A stretch of DNA of 64,000 nt from Saccopteryx bilineata (GCF_036850765.1 NC_089490.1:291382982-291446981); one strand, 5' to 3'. Counted from the stretch's first letter, positions 21,181-33,781 are shown. Notes: generated by a model not told the origin, from the sequence alone. Translations and numbers: made by a program.

Positions 21181-23890
21181 ATATTTCTGCATTTAAATAG
21201 GATATGATTATAAATCAAACTTCTCATAGAAATAAGCAATGATTAAGCAGTAGCAATCATATTTTTTAAAGGATTACATTTTTTTATCTATAATGGCATA
21301 ATTATTTATAGACAGAAGAGATTATATAAATGCAATCTTCAGCATCATATTTCATCATAACTACCGTAGAGTAGTTGTTTGAGAGAGACAGCTTACAGTG
21401 GCTCATGGAGCCTCTTAGCAGCGTTTCTTCTCCATTTGCATTCAGTGAGGGCCTTTAAGCAGATGAAATCAGCCACAGAGTATTTTCATCCTGACAGTTT
21501 ACGAACTCTTCAATCAAGGCTTTTTTCTACCTCTACAAGGAGACCCTCTTTTTAGGCCTTTACCAGCATATCAGTGCTTAATTTCCAAATACAATATTTT
21601 GAAATTATAATTAAAAGTATGTTCTTATTCAGCAGAATACATAATTCAACTTTTCCTTTTGATATGAACACTCAGACCTATTATGTTTAGTCCAAGAATG
21701 ACTTTAACTCTGCTGACATTTAAATGCACCTCATCATTCTTTCATCTTTGAGAGCAAGTGCAAAGAGTTGAATTTTGTTATGAATCTCCAACCAAATATT
21801 TCTTCTTTCACATTTATATACAGTCGCCTATTTTTAACCTTTCAAGATCAATGATAAATTGCATCTCCCAGTGAACGAAGTCACTGTTCAGTTAATGCAA
21901 TCCTTACTTAAGATCAAATAGGCACTGATCATTTTACAGAGTTTATTTTATTACTGTCAGTTGGGTCATACATTTTACTGAAGTGAAAGTGAAACAAAAA
22001 AAATATCAACCAGTTGAAATATTTTGATAGATAATGTTCTGGACAGTAACATTTCACTGTTGAAAACCACAGTGAGATTGCTGACAAAAGATCAAATTTG
22101 GGTCAATGAAAACACTTTGTTTGCCTCCTCCCTGCAACTACTCCTTTGTGTTCTGTGTATATTTGAATATGTAAAAAGTTTATTTCTTTTTCATTAAGGA
22201 AATAAACCTCTCTTTTCATCATCTTCTGGTTATTGAGTACTTATTATATAATATCAGTAAATTTAGAGGTGATTTGCAGAGATGATTTATTTTAAGTAGA
22301 AAAATATATTTAAAAATACAAATATGCCTGAATTAGCAGTCTTTGACTAGAATTAAATAAAATATTCCAGTTGTTCTTTGCAACTACTGAAATGTCAGAA
22401 ATTCCAAATGGTACACACATACACATCACTTATATTTCATTCCAAAATTTTTAGATATCTAAAGGCTTTCTTTCACATATGAAGGAGTGAAAAATACAAA
22501 AATAGTATCTTACACATGGAAATATTCTTTGAAGTTTTCAACTATTGACAGTTTACAAAAAATTCTACAAAACAATTTATAGGATTGTGTTTTAGGATTA
22601 TAGAGGTGGAAATATTGTGGCTCTGATTTTTCCATAAGAATCCTTTCTTTAAAGGAGATAGATGATAGCTAATCAATATGATAGTTAAACAGAGATCTTC
22701 TGAGTTCAGAGAACTCAGATAGGGAAAAACAGATGACTAGGACAAGAACATCAAAAATTAGATTAATTGATGGCCTGAAAATATACAACTGTACCATCTT
22801 GTAATTTTTTTTTCACCTATTCAAGCAGGTAGAATGAACCTCTGAAAAGAACTACAAGTGCTTTCTTAATACTGTATACTGAACAAATATCTAAAAAAAA
22901 ATCTAAAACTATTAGCTTGAATATATAGCCACAAAATAAAATTGCACAGCTTTACAGCTTTTAATTCCCTGAGATTTTAACCAGATCAGGAAGTCAAGAA
23001 AAAAAACATAAATGAGAAAGGCCAAGTGAAAAACAATAACAAAAACCGACTAGAATATAGGCAATTGAGAAACATTAAAAAAACTTAAAGATTACAATAT
23101 TGTAACAACCTGAAAGACCATACTCAGGGAATGCCAAGAAGATGTTGCATTTACAAATTAAGTAATGCATATATTGTAAAAACAAGATACAACTGTTCTA
23201 CCCAAGATAAAATTGATAGAAGGACCGAGAGTGGCATTTCTGCCACTCTCTGAGTGGGCCTGTACCTCATCAAGAGCCTTTCCTAAAAATGTGAACCTTG
23301 AGCTAAGACTGGCAGTAGCTAGCTTGCTTCTCCACAGGGAGTAAGATCAGCATGGTGGAGCCAATGGAGTGGGCTGGTATCTCATGAGGCAGGGCACCAG
23401 CTGGACATGGGATGGGAGATGGGGGGGAATGGTTCTTACTGTATAGCCACACCACTCAATAGGGAGCAATGATGGAGAGAAACTTAGCACAGGAAACTTT
23501 GTAGCTACCTTTTCAGCCCTCTTCTCAAAGCCACAAAACCGATTCTGTTTCTGTATGACTCCAGTATGCTCAGAACCACATTCCGTACTCTCGACTCCAA
23601 GGATAGTGGCTACAGATGAAGATTTTGTGCACTAGCCCTTTAATAAGGTGCCTGTGTTTCTAGAAGAATCCTTGGTGTACTGAGTCTCTGATGATTTTCA
23701 TAGTCAGATGTTATGTAGGCACTTCTTCCTAGCTCTGGGGCTCTGGGCTGGGGACCCTGGTGTGGAATTGAGTCCCATCCCTCAGCAAAGGGGATCTTTT
23801 CAAATGAGTTATTCTTCCTGATTCTTAGCTTCTGCTCATGGGAACAGGGTCAGCCCTTTTTCTGTCTCTACCCTTCCTACCAGTCTCATG
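21181..23890. other. Mostly unique sequence; 23220-23890 is GC-richer
   Basis: 21181-23219 shows no gene or repeat; 21360-21560 looks like ordinary single-copy DNA. 23220-23890 is distinctly GC-richer, lacks open frames and may be an old LTR or L1 5' UTR-like remnant that I cannot name. Confidence 0.4.
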
Positions 23891-23949
23891 TGGCTTCTTC
23901 TGTAAATCTTTAGTAATGAGTTTTCTGCTCATTGAGCCTTTAGAAAATT

Positions 23950-24662
23950 ATTCAGGTTAATTGTTCCATAATTTTGTTGTAATTCTGTTTTGTCCTTGGA
24001 GGTGGTGAGATTAACTTGTACCTTCTCTACTGCATCTTGTATCTTTGATGATCCATTTTGACTTAATTTTGTTACGGGCATTAAGGTCAGCATTTAGATT
24101 CACTTTAAGCATGTTAATATCCAACATATGTTGAAATTACTGGGCTTTTTTCCATTTTATTCCCTTACTACTTTGTCAAATTTAATTCATTATATTTATG
24201 TGACTCTGTTTTTGAGCTCTTTTATGTCCTGTTGATTTATTTGTATATTTTTTTATCACTGAGTTGAAGTTGGGTGATGTCAATCCTCCAAGTTTTTCTC
24301 CTTCAATATTATGTTAGCTTTTTGGGTCTTTTGGCTCTTTATATACACCTTAGAATCAGTTTGTTGACATCCTAATAATAAGTTATCCAATTAATGAACA
24401 TGGAATGTCTGTCAATTAATTTACTTCTTTGAACTAATAAGTGATTCTAAAAAGATTGTAGGATTCAAAATTATAATACAAAATTCAATATCTTTTCTGT
24501 ATACCAACATGGCCAAGTGGAATATCAGATTAAAAACAAATCATTTACAGTGGCATCCCAAAAAGTGAAAATTTAAGAAACTATGTACAAAATATATATG
24601 AGAAAAACTAAAAAAATGCTGGTGAATGAAATAAAAAAAGTAAACAAATGGGCAGATATTTC
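23950..24662 (-). mobile_element. Old L1 with 5' inversion
   Basis: About 24080-24395 is antisense L1 ORF2 (landmarks GTTGAAGTTGGGTGATGTCA, ATCCTCCAAG, TTTTGGCTCTTTATATACAC, TTAGAATCAGTTTGTTGACA). From about 24425 to 24662 the sequence turns into sense-strand ORF2 from further upstream in L1 (GAACTAATAAGTGATTCTAA, AATATCTTTTCTGTATACCA). Read on the minus strand, an inverted 5' segment is followed by a sense 3' segment, the layout left by twin priming during L1 insertion. The limit near 23950 is uncertain. Confidence 0.7.
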
Positions 24663-27600
24663 ATGTTGCCCTGTGAGCCATTGCATATGGGAAACAAACT
24701 AAAATGTGCAGATAGTGGAAAATTTGTATTGCAGAAAATAACATGAAGTTATAAACCTTGGAGTTACTTGCAAAGTAGCCATCAAAAGAGAATAAGAGTG
24801 ACCTTCAACCATCTTTGGTGAGAGGATTTGGCTCTAGGAGAGATAAGAAAGATTGCACTGTAAGTGAACCTATGGTTCCAGCTCTTGTCCTTAGAATGTG
24901 ATGATTCTGAGGAAAACCTCACTTCCAAGGGAATTTTGCCATTCAACATTTCTTAATCTAGGCTGCCATTTTTTGTTTTGTTTTGTTTTGATTTGTTTTC
25001 TCAGAAAGTCTTGATCAGATCATACTGATAGATGATAAAAGAAAAATATATGTAGCTTGATATCTTGATAAGCACATATTTAAAATTTCAAATGTTTTAA
25101 CAGACTATAAGATGTATATATATTTACATATCTAAACTTGGAAATATCACATGCAGTGAAACACGTAACTCCGTATGCTATTAAATGGACTTATTTCTTT
25201 AAATATTTATTTTTTCTGGATAAAACTGAACTATAATAAACCTTACTTATTTTAAGTACTATTTGAGACAAACCAATGAAATAAATTTTGAAATGTAAAA
25301 TTTGGTACAATATTTTTAGTATTTTTAAAAGTAATTTTCAAAGTAAGAAACTATAAATTCTTTTATTTATGAAATTGTAATTATATATTTATAATAGTAG
25401 TAAATATGAATTTTATGGCAAAATACTCCAAATTTTAGAAGCATCTTGAAAATATTATTTTAATAGAAGGAAAAATACAGCAAAATAAAACATTTTTCCA
25501 AAATCTATTTATTCAGTGTTTTGAAAAGAGAAAAAATACCAAGTTTGAATGGATTGTGGGGATTGCTTTTTGATTTTTCTTTTATGCAACTTGGTATATA
25601 TTCTATTTTTTTAACCCATATTACTATTCCAGTTATCCAGATAAATATCTCACGCATTACATTTTCTTTCTTTGAGAAATCTTAAAAATAACAAGCTGTA
25701 ATTAATCCCAATTTACCTGTACACAATAAGCCCTTTATATTTCAACAGTAAGACAGCCCATCTTTTTCATAGTGAGGATTCAGAAAGAAAATTTTATGAG
25801 ACTGAGCTAAAGCTGTATGGAAAGGTGGAATTTATTTGAATTGATATAGTTCTAAAGATTAAAGAAACACTTAGTAAACCCGGGCAGGGTTTTCTTTTAC
25901 ATAAAATGTTATTTATAACATAGTATCATGAATTATTTACAAGCAATGGAGTCACTTGCACTGGGAGTAAACAGAATTGATGATGACCTTCAATTCATTC
26001 TACTGCAGAGAAAGCAATTCTCTCATTAGGTTTACACTAGAGAATAAAAGAAGATTTTGCTTCATGAATAAGTCACTGCTTGCTACCTCAAGCCCTTTAT
26101 TTTACCATAGAGTTGAAAATACAAGTGTATTATATTTAGTTCATTATGACTAAAATGCAAACAAGTTACAAATGAGTCTAAGCCAAGCTCTCTTAAATAT
26201 ATACAGTTATGCTTCCTTTATTAGTATGTCACTTAAAAAGATACAAATGGGATCTTGATCTGAAAGTAAATGTCACACAAATGTGTTGACATTTCTGCCA
26301 TTATTAATGAGTCTTTTGAGACTGTTCATTGACTGGAGTATTAAGATTTTGATGAAATAAATTTCCTGAAATCATTTTGAACATTATTGTGAGATACTTT
26401 CCTCCCAGGGCTGAATGATTGTCAGAATGACACTCTGTCCTTGACCAAAATTTAGTCCTTTTCATGTGAGTCCTCTGCTCGACTCAGTTCAACCCCAGAC
26501 TTTGTCTCAGTTCTTATAGAGTTCATTCTTGGAAAGAGACTCCAGTGTTCTGTTTTGTTTTGTTTTAACAAGAGAAAGGTCTTTCTTTTTTATGATCTGT
26601 GAAAATAGCACTTAGAATTTATACTGAGTGACAGAAAATTTTCCTATAATCACTTATTGAATAGATTTTCTAGTGGAAAACCCATGAGCTTAAGGCAAGT
26701 GTCTGCATTTCAATTTTTCATGAATATCTTTCTAAGGGGTTACTATGAGGTTTAAATGAGATGTCACACAAAAATAATCTAAAATAGTTCTTGGTGCTTA
26801 AGAGGTTTATAGTAAATGTTAAGTGTAGTTGAATTCCTTTATATTTTTGCTCACATTAAAATATCTAGAAACAGGGAATATAATATAGCCTGGGGTCATA
26901 TGGACAGATTACTTGTAAATGTATAAATTAAGCATATTTTAAGAATAAACACACAATATTGTTGAGTTGAGTTAAACCAAATTAATGGCTTTTAAATATA
27001 AATTTCAAACATGAATATGGCTATTTTATAGTAGATATTGAATGATACATACAAAAATTATTTAACAAATATTGTGTAAAAAAGAAGATAATTAAAAAAA
27101 CATAAAAAATGATAAGAATAGCTTTAAGTCTGAAGGAGTAGGTTAGTTAAAATAGGCTTAAAACAGGAGGATTTTACATTTATCTTCCACTGATTGAGTA
27201 GTATAATCAGGTACTTGACTGGTTTTTTCAGAGTGGCTTCCTGAATGAGCTTAAGTTCAAGAGGAAAGAAGGCAATTGGCATCAATGAATTAAGAAATAA
27301 TTGCTCAAAATAATACCTAGTAAATAATCATGGGATAGTTATGTCTAGGAAAAAGAGTTAGTCGAGAGGCCTAATGTCAACTAGCAGAATTAGAGGACAT
27401 AAAAAGTAACTTTTACTATCAAATTTGTCATTTGAGGAAGGTCCTTGCATACATAATACTCAAACCATACATGTAACTGAACACCAAGAACAGTAGCAGG
27501 ATTCAGATCTAAAACACAACAGAAATCTGTGTTTAGAATGTGCTTTCAAAGGGAAAGGACTTGTCTTCTAAAATTTGCTGTTTTCTTTTTTACTTCAGAT

Positions 27601-27695
27601 CTACTGTTGTTTGAATATGTTTCTGTTCTTCTGATTCTGTTAGTAGTGTTTATGCATTCATGTACAGTGGTAATGGAGAACAGACCAACACACAA
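24663..27695. other. 3 kb AT-rich, no gene seen
   Basis: Short (TTTTG)n runs occur at about 24973-24994 and 26550-26567. Nothing else is recognised; 25900-26560 has more complex sequence that could be conserved single-copy DNA. Confidence 0.5.
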
Positions 27696-27699
27696 ATTT

Positions 27700-27875
27700 T
27701 TTTAAGATATGAACTGCCACTCGGTCCGTGTTTTTGTTCGAGATATGAGTCGTGATTCGGGAAGATGCTGCTAGTTGTCACATGGGTCCAGTATTAGCAG
27801 TTTGATATACGAGTCGACTGACTTATGAGCTCGGTTACAGAATGAATTAAATTCGTATCTCAAGGTACCACTCTA
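27700..27875 (-). mobile_element. DNA transposon fragment, Tigger-like end
   Basis: The minus strand begins AGTGGTACCTTGAGATACGA then ATTTAATTCATTCTGTAACC, a terminus type known from Tc1/mariner (Tigger-like) elements. The sequence is CpG-containing against an AT-rich background. I see no matching inverted repeat at the left end, so the copy is probably truncated or internally rearranged. Confidence 0.6.
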
Positions 27876-28029
27876 AATAGAAATATTCAATATTTTGTAT
27901 ATTTAATAAAGTTAAATATGAATTTTAATATGCAATTATAATATCTACAAAGATCTAATATTGGGTATATTACTATATCAAAAGTAATAACTTAATTTAC
28001 CTGAAATTAAAATTAAAAATATCCATTTT

Positions 28030-28401
28030 ATTTTTTATTTTTACAAGACAGGCAGGAACAGACAGACAGGAAGGGAGAAAGATGAGAAGCATCAGCTTCT
28101 TGTTGTACTTTAGTTGTTAATCGATTGCTTTCTCATATGTGCCTTGACTGTGGGAGGGGTGCAGGGAGGGCTCCATCTGAGCCAGTGACCCCTTCCTCAA
28201 GCCAGCAACCTTGGGCTCAAGCCAGTGACCTTGGGCTCAAGCCAGTGACCATAGGTTAAGCCAGTGACACTCTACTCAAGCTGATGAGCCTGCAATCAAG
28301 CTGGATGAGCCCATGCTCAAGCCAGCAACCTCGGGATTTCAAACCTTGGTTCTCAGCATCCCAGTTTGACACTCTATCCACTGTGCCACTGCTTGGTCAG
28401 G
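28030..28401 (-). mobile_element. tRNA-derived SINE, type B, antisense
   Basis: Plus-strand view: a purine-rich GACAGGCAGGAACAGACAGA region, GATGAGAAGCATCAGC, then several AAGCCAGTGACCTTGGGCTC modules and the head CACTGTGCCACTGCTTGGTC. The two copies of CAAGCCAGTGACC(TT/AT) in a row show expansion of the internal module. ATCCATTT occurs on both sides (28021-28028, 28402-28409). Confidence 0.88.
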
Positions 28402-28429
28402 ATCCATTTGCTTTTAAACAACATATTTC

Positions 28430-28639
28430 TTTTTTTTTTTTTTTAACTTTTTTTTTTTTAAGATTTTATTTATTCATTATAGAGAGGGGAGAGAGAGAGA
28501 GAGAGAGAGAGAGAAGGGGGGAGGAGCAGGAAGCATCAACTCCCATATGTGCCTTGACCAGGCAAGCCCAAGGTTTTGAACCGGCAACCTCAGCGTTTCC
28601 AGGTTGACGCTTTATCCACTGCGCCACCACAGGTCAGGC
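28430..28639 (-). mobile_element. Short tRNA-derived SINE (type D), antisense, with TSD
   Basis: Minus strand: GCCTGACCTGTGGTGGCGCA, GTGGATAAAGCGTCAACC, B box region GGTTCAAAACC, then a short pyrimidine tail containing a (CT)n run (28490-28514). The flanks repeat TCCATTTGCTTTTA...CATATTT at 28403-28429 and 28640-28664. It inserted right beside the type B SINE. Confidence 0.88.
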
Positions 28640-28835
28640 TCCATTTGCTTTTATAACATATTTTCAAAAAGGTATGTGAGTAAAAATAAATTTGCACTGT
28701 TTAAGTGATAGATGGAAAAAGGATGCCATTTATAATAGTAATGTCAGTTCATGAATTTATGTCCAAGTAATTATTTAATTTCAACACATTTTTAAAGTAT
28801 GTATATGATAATTCATTAATTATACATAATACAGT

Positions 28836-29215
28836 GAGTATTCCTGTCTAGTTGGCTCACTGGTAGAGCATCTGCCAGGTGTGTGGAAGTCCCGGGTTTG
28901 ATTCTTGGTCAGAGCACACAGGAGAATCTACCATCTGCTTCTCCACTCCACCCCTCTCACGTCTCTCTCTATCTCTCGTTCTTCTCCTCCCCTCCAGCAG
29001 CAGCCATGGCTGGATTGGCATGAGTTGGGCCTGGGTACTGATATTGGCTCCATGGCCTCTGCCTCAAGCGCTAAGAAATGGCTCCGTTGCAAATGGAGCA
29101 AGGGACCCAGATGGGCATAGCATGGCCTCCTAGTGGGCTTTCTGGGTGGATCCTGGTCAGGACATATACAGGAGTCTCTCTGCCTCCTCTCTTCTCATTA
29201 AAAAATAAAATACAT
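28836..29215 (+). mobile_element. tRNA-derived SINE, type A, old copy
   Basis: Begins CTGTCTAGTTGGCTCACTGG with a B-box-like GGTTTGATTCTTGG, then GGAGAATCTACCATCTGCTT, a pyrimidine block, and a degraded body ending in AAAAAATAAAATACA. Strongly diverged, with an altered middle (GATTGGCATGAGTTGGGCC) intermediate between types A and C. Confidence 0.82.
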
Positions 29216-29234
29216 TGTGTAAACTACATTTAAA

Positions 29235-29345
29235 ATTATTTCTCATTGGGGGAATGTTGGGGGGGGAGAGTGTTATATTGAATAGGATATTTGAATCAAT
29301 GTTAACATAATAAATTTATAAATTTAATAAAAATAATTTCAAAAT
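29235..29345 (+). mobile_element. L1 3' terminal fragment
   Basis: A G-rich start (GGGGGGGGAGAG), then ATTGAATAGGATATTTGAAT and AATGTTAACATAATAAATTT match the 3' end of the L1 at 20344-21058 closely. It is a severely 5'-truncated copy of the same lineage. Confidence 0.65.
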
Positions 29346-30379
29346 ATAAATAAAATAAAATTATCAGTAAAGTAATAAGATCAACCACTAACATATAATA
29401 TATTTCCATTTCATGTTATTCTGACTAAAAATAATCTCAAGTACAGTAAAATGAAATATATATTTTCAAATAAAATTGAAAACCAGTGCAGGCCTCAAAA
29501 CTATTTTAAAATTGTCTATTGAATAGTTTTTCACTCCTTTATGACAAAAATTTATATGTGTGTATCTTCATCTAAAGTTGTGAAAGACAATATCTTGTTG
29601 TATCTGATAAACTGACACAAAAAATATACTGCAATGTAGTTATAATTTAATAAAGGTTAATTTTTGATAACTAATTTGTTAGGTAAGGTTTTGCTTTTTT
29701 TTTTTTTCATTCCTTTTCTCAGACCAAATCACAAATGAGTTAAACCAAAATATTTGTGGTTCTAGAGAAATGAAAAAAAAATTATCCCAAAGTAGGTCAC
29801 TGACCTTGGAAGAAATATGTATTTGACTGGGAATATAATCTCTTTGAATAAAAATAAGATCAATTTTTAAATTAAGTTTGGATTGAATTTTCTAATTCTT
29901 GAGAAAGTGTAAGGTGACTAGGTTATTTATTGTCAGGGATAAGAAAAGTTATAAACCACTGCTCAAGTTATCTTCCAGAAACTGGAAAAAATAAACCTAT
30001 TTGATGGTTCTTCCTCACTGAGTTTCTCCTACTTAATAAGCCATTGAGATTTTTTTTAAGTTAACAAAAGCAATTTTACCTTCATAAGTATAATATGCTA
30101 TACAGCATTTAGTACATTTTTATTTTTTTAAAAATCTGTTCTTGAAACAAATACTGTTTCCCCCCATTGTTTACTCATATAATGACTTTAAACAAGGCCA
30201 ATCAAATTAAATTGATTACATATAATTTCATTTAAAAAAACACAAATTACTTGTGTTCTCCTCTTTGAAATTACTTACATATCCTATTTCAGCTCTAAGA
30301 TGTTGGTGTTCTCTTGTGTTTGTTGTTATTGTTTGTTTCTTCTTGACTCAGTCAACTTTTTAGGAAAAATAGTTATTTT
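29346..30379. other. AT-rich, nothing recognised
   Basis: No gene, no clear repeat. Confidence 0.5.
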
Positions 30380-30390
30380 AAAATACAAAT

Positions 30391-30773
30391 AGAGGTCCTG
30401 GCTGGTTGGCTCAGCAGTAGATCATCAGCCTAGCATGTAGAAGTCCTGGGTTCAATTCCTGATCTGGGCACACAGGAGAAGCACCCATCTGCTTCCCCAC
30501 CCTTCTCCCTCCCTTTCCTCTCTATCTCTCTATTCACTTCCCACAGCTAAGGCTCCATTGGACCAAAGTAGGCCGGAGTGCTGAGGAAGTCTTCATGGCC
30601 TCCACCTCAGGCGCTAGCATGGCTCCAGCCACAACAGAGCAATGCTCCAGATGCACAGAGCATCGCCTCCTGGTGGGCATTACGGGTGGATCCTGGTCGG
30701 GTGTATGTGGGAGTCTGTCTGCCTCCCCACTTCTAAGTTTGGAAAAAGAAGAAAAAAAAAAGAAGAAGAAAAT
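30391..30773 (+). mobile_element. tRNA-derived SINE, type A, with 11-bp TSD
   Basis: Begins AGGTCCTGGCTGGTTGGCTC, with a B box GGTTCAATTCCTGA, a pyrimidine block, the CATTGGACCAAAG module and a mixed A/G tail (GAAGAAAAAAAAAAGAAG). The flanks carry a perfect AAAATACAAAT duplication (30380-30390, 30774-30784). Moderately diverged. Confidence 0.93.
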
Positions 30774-30784
30774 AAAATACAAAT

Positions 30785-31338
30785 TGTATTTATATAAAGG
30801 GCTACTATCACTTTCTTCTTTCTCTATCCTACATATAATATGAAAAGAAAAATGTATCAACTCTCCTTTTCCTTATCTCCATGATGGCCACCACAGTATT
30901 ATGTACTGTTAATTCCAGTGTGATTTTAAAATAAAGGACAATTCTGAAAGTTCAAATTAGTTTTGAATGATTTAATTTTCTAAGGGCAAAAAGGAGGCAT
31001 AGTGCCTTAATATTAACAATGAGTAATTTACATATAAAAATGTGATATGATCAGGAAACATTTACAAAAAGAGCTAAGTTCATGGGATACTTATAGTGTT
31101 ATTTACCATCTTGAATTGTTTCTAATTTTGTACTAAACAGAAAAATATGAGGCTTAGTATGTATGAGATTCTGTAAGTCCCTTGTGATTTATTTTAGGTT
31201 AATATGGTTCCTGCTCCCAAAATACCTTTTTTATAGAACTATAATTTTCTCTATTTCAGGCATGCTGAAAACAATGTACAACATACCTTTTGATACCATT
31301 AATATTTATTGTGTCTTTTTAAATAAGAATGGTTTAGA
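30785..31338. other. AT-rich, nothing recognised
   Basis: A 63-codon frame starts at 31163 but has no recognisable motif. Confidence 0.45.
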
Positions 31339-31346
31339 AATTGAGT

Positions 31347-31891
31347 CAGTGTAAAAGGTAGTTTATTATTTCATTCATTTAACACTTAAATAAGAACAAT
31401 AAGAGAGGTACACAAAACTAGATTATGTTATAAGAAAGAGTTTCAAAATATTAGTGATAAAATATTAATACCTGAAAAGAACAATACAAGTTGTCAGTCC
31501 CTATTTGTTTGGCACTTTTTCTCTTTATGTTATATATTTGTTTACTGAAGTCATAAAGCAAGGGAATTAAAATATAGTATTCTATCAAAGGTATAGTGAG
31601 TTTTATGGAGTGAATAAATAAATACTACAAGCATAGTTCTCTCAAAATTTTTCACCTATGAATGGAATGAGCATTATTAAGGGCACTTAGAATACGCTGT
31701 TGTGCAGATGAACGTTAAAAAAGAGTAAGGGATGTACATTTGTGATTTCCACATTGGACTGCTGCCCAGGTGCTCACCTTAGAGAGAACCCTGATTACAA
31801 GTGCCATTTTAACAACTGGTTTGCCAAACTCAACAAAAAACTAAAGTATCTGTTCTGCTGAACTGGTGCAAACTGGCTGACCCCACCACTG
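31347..31891 (-). mobile_element. Probable old hAT non-autonomous element
   Basis: On the minus strand it begins CAGTGGTGGGGTCAGCCAGT and TTGCACCAGTTCAGCAGAAC, resembling a known hAT terminus of the CAGTGGTGGGATTCA type. The left end also starts CAGTG. Flanking 8-mers AATTGAGT (31339-31346) and GATTGAGT (31892-31899) match at 7 of 8 positions, consistent with the 8-bp hAT duplication. The left half is not recognisable, so the left boundary is less sure. Confidence 0.55.
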
Positions 31892-32262
31892 GATTGAGTC
31901 CATAAAAATTCATTTATTAGGTTTCCCCCCTCAATTCTTCAATATCCAGAGAGAATAATTGCCACTGACATACTGAGTGATGTTACAAAGCTAATCTTTA
32001 ATGTGATAGCCGGGGAATTTTTATAAACTCTTGATAAATTTTGGTTACTTTTAATGTTATTTTATTTGTATGTGATTTCTATGATATATTAACTTAATAT
32101 CTTCTTGAAGTATTGATTTACTTTTCTGACTTTCTATTCATATTTCTATGAGTTTTATAGTTGTAACAATTCAAATTTATTTCTTTATTGTATTAAATAA
32201 TCAAACTAAAAATCAATCTTAATTTTTATGTGGTTCTTATATACATGTTATATTAACTAAAA

Positions 32263-32579
32263 CAGGGGTGAGAACCTATGGCTCGCGAGCCATATGTGGC
32301 TCTTTTGATGGCTGCATCTGGCTCACAGACAAATCTTGAATAAAAAAAAATTATAACGTTAAAAATATAAAACATTCTCATGTATTACAATCCATTCATT
32401 TCCTACCTCTCATGTTCATGGTTGTGGGTGGTTGTAGGCAATCACAGCTGTCCTCCGGGACACCAATTTTTATTGGATAATGCGTAATGTACACGCATTA
32501 TTGTATGGCTCCCATGGAATTATGTTTTAAAATATGTGGCGTTCATGGCTATCTCAGCCAAAAAGGTTCCAGACCCCTG
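32263..32579 (+). mobile_element. hAT MITE with 8-bp TSD
   Basis: The ends CAGGGGTGAGAACCTATGGC and (reverse complement) CAGGGGTCTGGAACCTTTTT form the inverted repeat. The flanking 8-mers AACTAAAA (32255-32262) and AACTAAAG (32580-32587) differ at one base. The element is 317 bp with no coding frame. GGCTCGCGAGCC near the left end is a 12-bp palindrome. It was mobilised by a transposase in trans. Confidence 0.9.
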
Positions 32580-32587
32580 AACTAAAG

Positions 32588-33537
32588 CATAGCCTGACAA
32601 AATTTTAAATTTTTTTATTTTTGTTTGCATATGTGTGTTTAGTGGAGGTTACTCTCTGTTTAATTCATAGGGAGATGGAAAATAAGAACTAAGTGATATA
32701 TAAAAACCTTATTTATGTTACTTTTTATACTCCTGAATTAATGTCATTGTTTCCATGTTAGATTACCATTAATAACTATAGTTGTATCATAACCTAAGGG
32801 ATTGGTAAGTACTCTCTATTGAAAAGAATCATAATATCAAGAATAAAATGCATAGATATAAAATGTGGACTGTTTATATTCAACTTTGAGAAAAGAGAAC
32901 ATGTTCTATATTATAAACCATTACATGTAAAGGTTATTTCAGTTTCCCTGGCAGACACAAAACAAAACAAAAAAAAACCCCAAAGAATGCATGCAGTACA
33001 GCCAGACCCCAAACACTTATATTGTGATGCCATAATATATATCTGTTCTGCTATTTTCATAGACTTTTTATGCTTAGGAACTGGCAAATTCTATGTTCTT
33101 CAAAACTCTGATTGAGGTTGATTTTCATTGTATAGAATGAAAATTTTAAAAAAATAATCTGTGTTATTTTATATATTACATGATAATAAAGATAATATGT
33201 TTCACTGAGAAAACATGTCTTTTTAAAAATATTGTGAAATACCTTTAGAGGGCAGATAGATGAAAGACTCAACTAAATGTAGACAGATGAAGTAGCTAAG
33301 AGCATGTCTATTATAGCAAATAGCCTGATTTCTAGTTACATAAAAGCAGAGTAACATTAGTTAATCTATTTAATAGGTTTAATTTTTTAGAAATTTATTT
33401 AATAGATTTTAGATACTCAAAGTAGAAAATAGAGATAATAATAGCACATGGGTATATTTGAGGGTAAAATGATGCCTCATACTCAATAAACTGAGTCCAC
33501 TTACTGGTGTATATAAACTATATTTATTATTAAGACA
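32588..33537. other. No gene or clear repeat seen
   Basis: AT-rich. A 98-codon frame at 32819-33115 contains a lysine-rich run encoded by a CAAAACAAAACAAAAAAA stretch and no domain motif, so I regard it as chance. Confidence 0.45.
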
Positions 33538-33781
33538 CTGCTCACAAATATTAGGGGATCGAGGAACATTTAGATACTCCAGTACTTTCAGCCTTTAGTA
33601 TAGTGCATTTTTTACCAATGAAATAAAAAGTTGGTTTTGCATCTCATTTGCATAATCAAACAACTTTCTTGGATTTGTCATTTGCTTTTCTGATGTTCTT
33701 GTTTAATAAAAAAAATCAAATGCTTCTTTTTATGCATTGCTTCATATTCATTTTGAAATATCCCCTAATTTTTGTGAGCAG
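33538..33781. mobile_element. Mariner-like MITE, 244 bp
   Basis: Left end CTGCTCACAAATATTAGGGG; the reverse complement of the right end is CTGCTCACAAAAATTAGGGG, one mismatch. The right flank is TA (33782-33783), the left flank CA (probably a mutated TA). No coding capacity. The right 50 bp are nearly identical to the 73-bp element at 47367, so both belong to one family. Confidence 0.85.

Noticed and set aside
23220..23890. GC-richer block as a possible exon or CpG island
   Set aside because: No open frame, few CpGs, adjacent to old L1 text; more likely a decayed repeat.
32819..33115. 98-residue open frame as a possible small gene
   Set aside because: No domain, the lysine run stems from an A-rich simple stretch, and there is no splice or promoter context that I can support.
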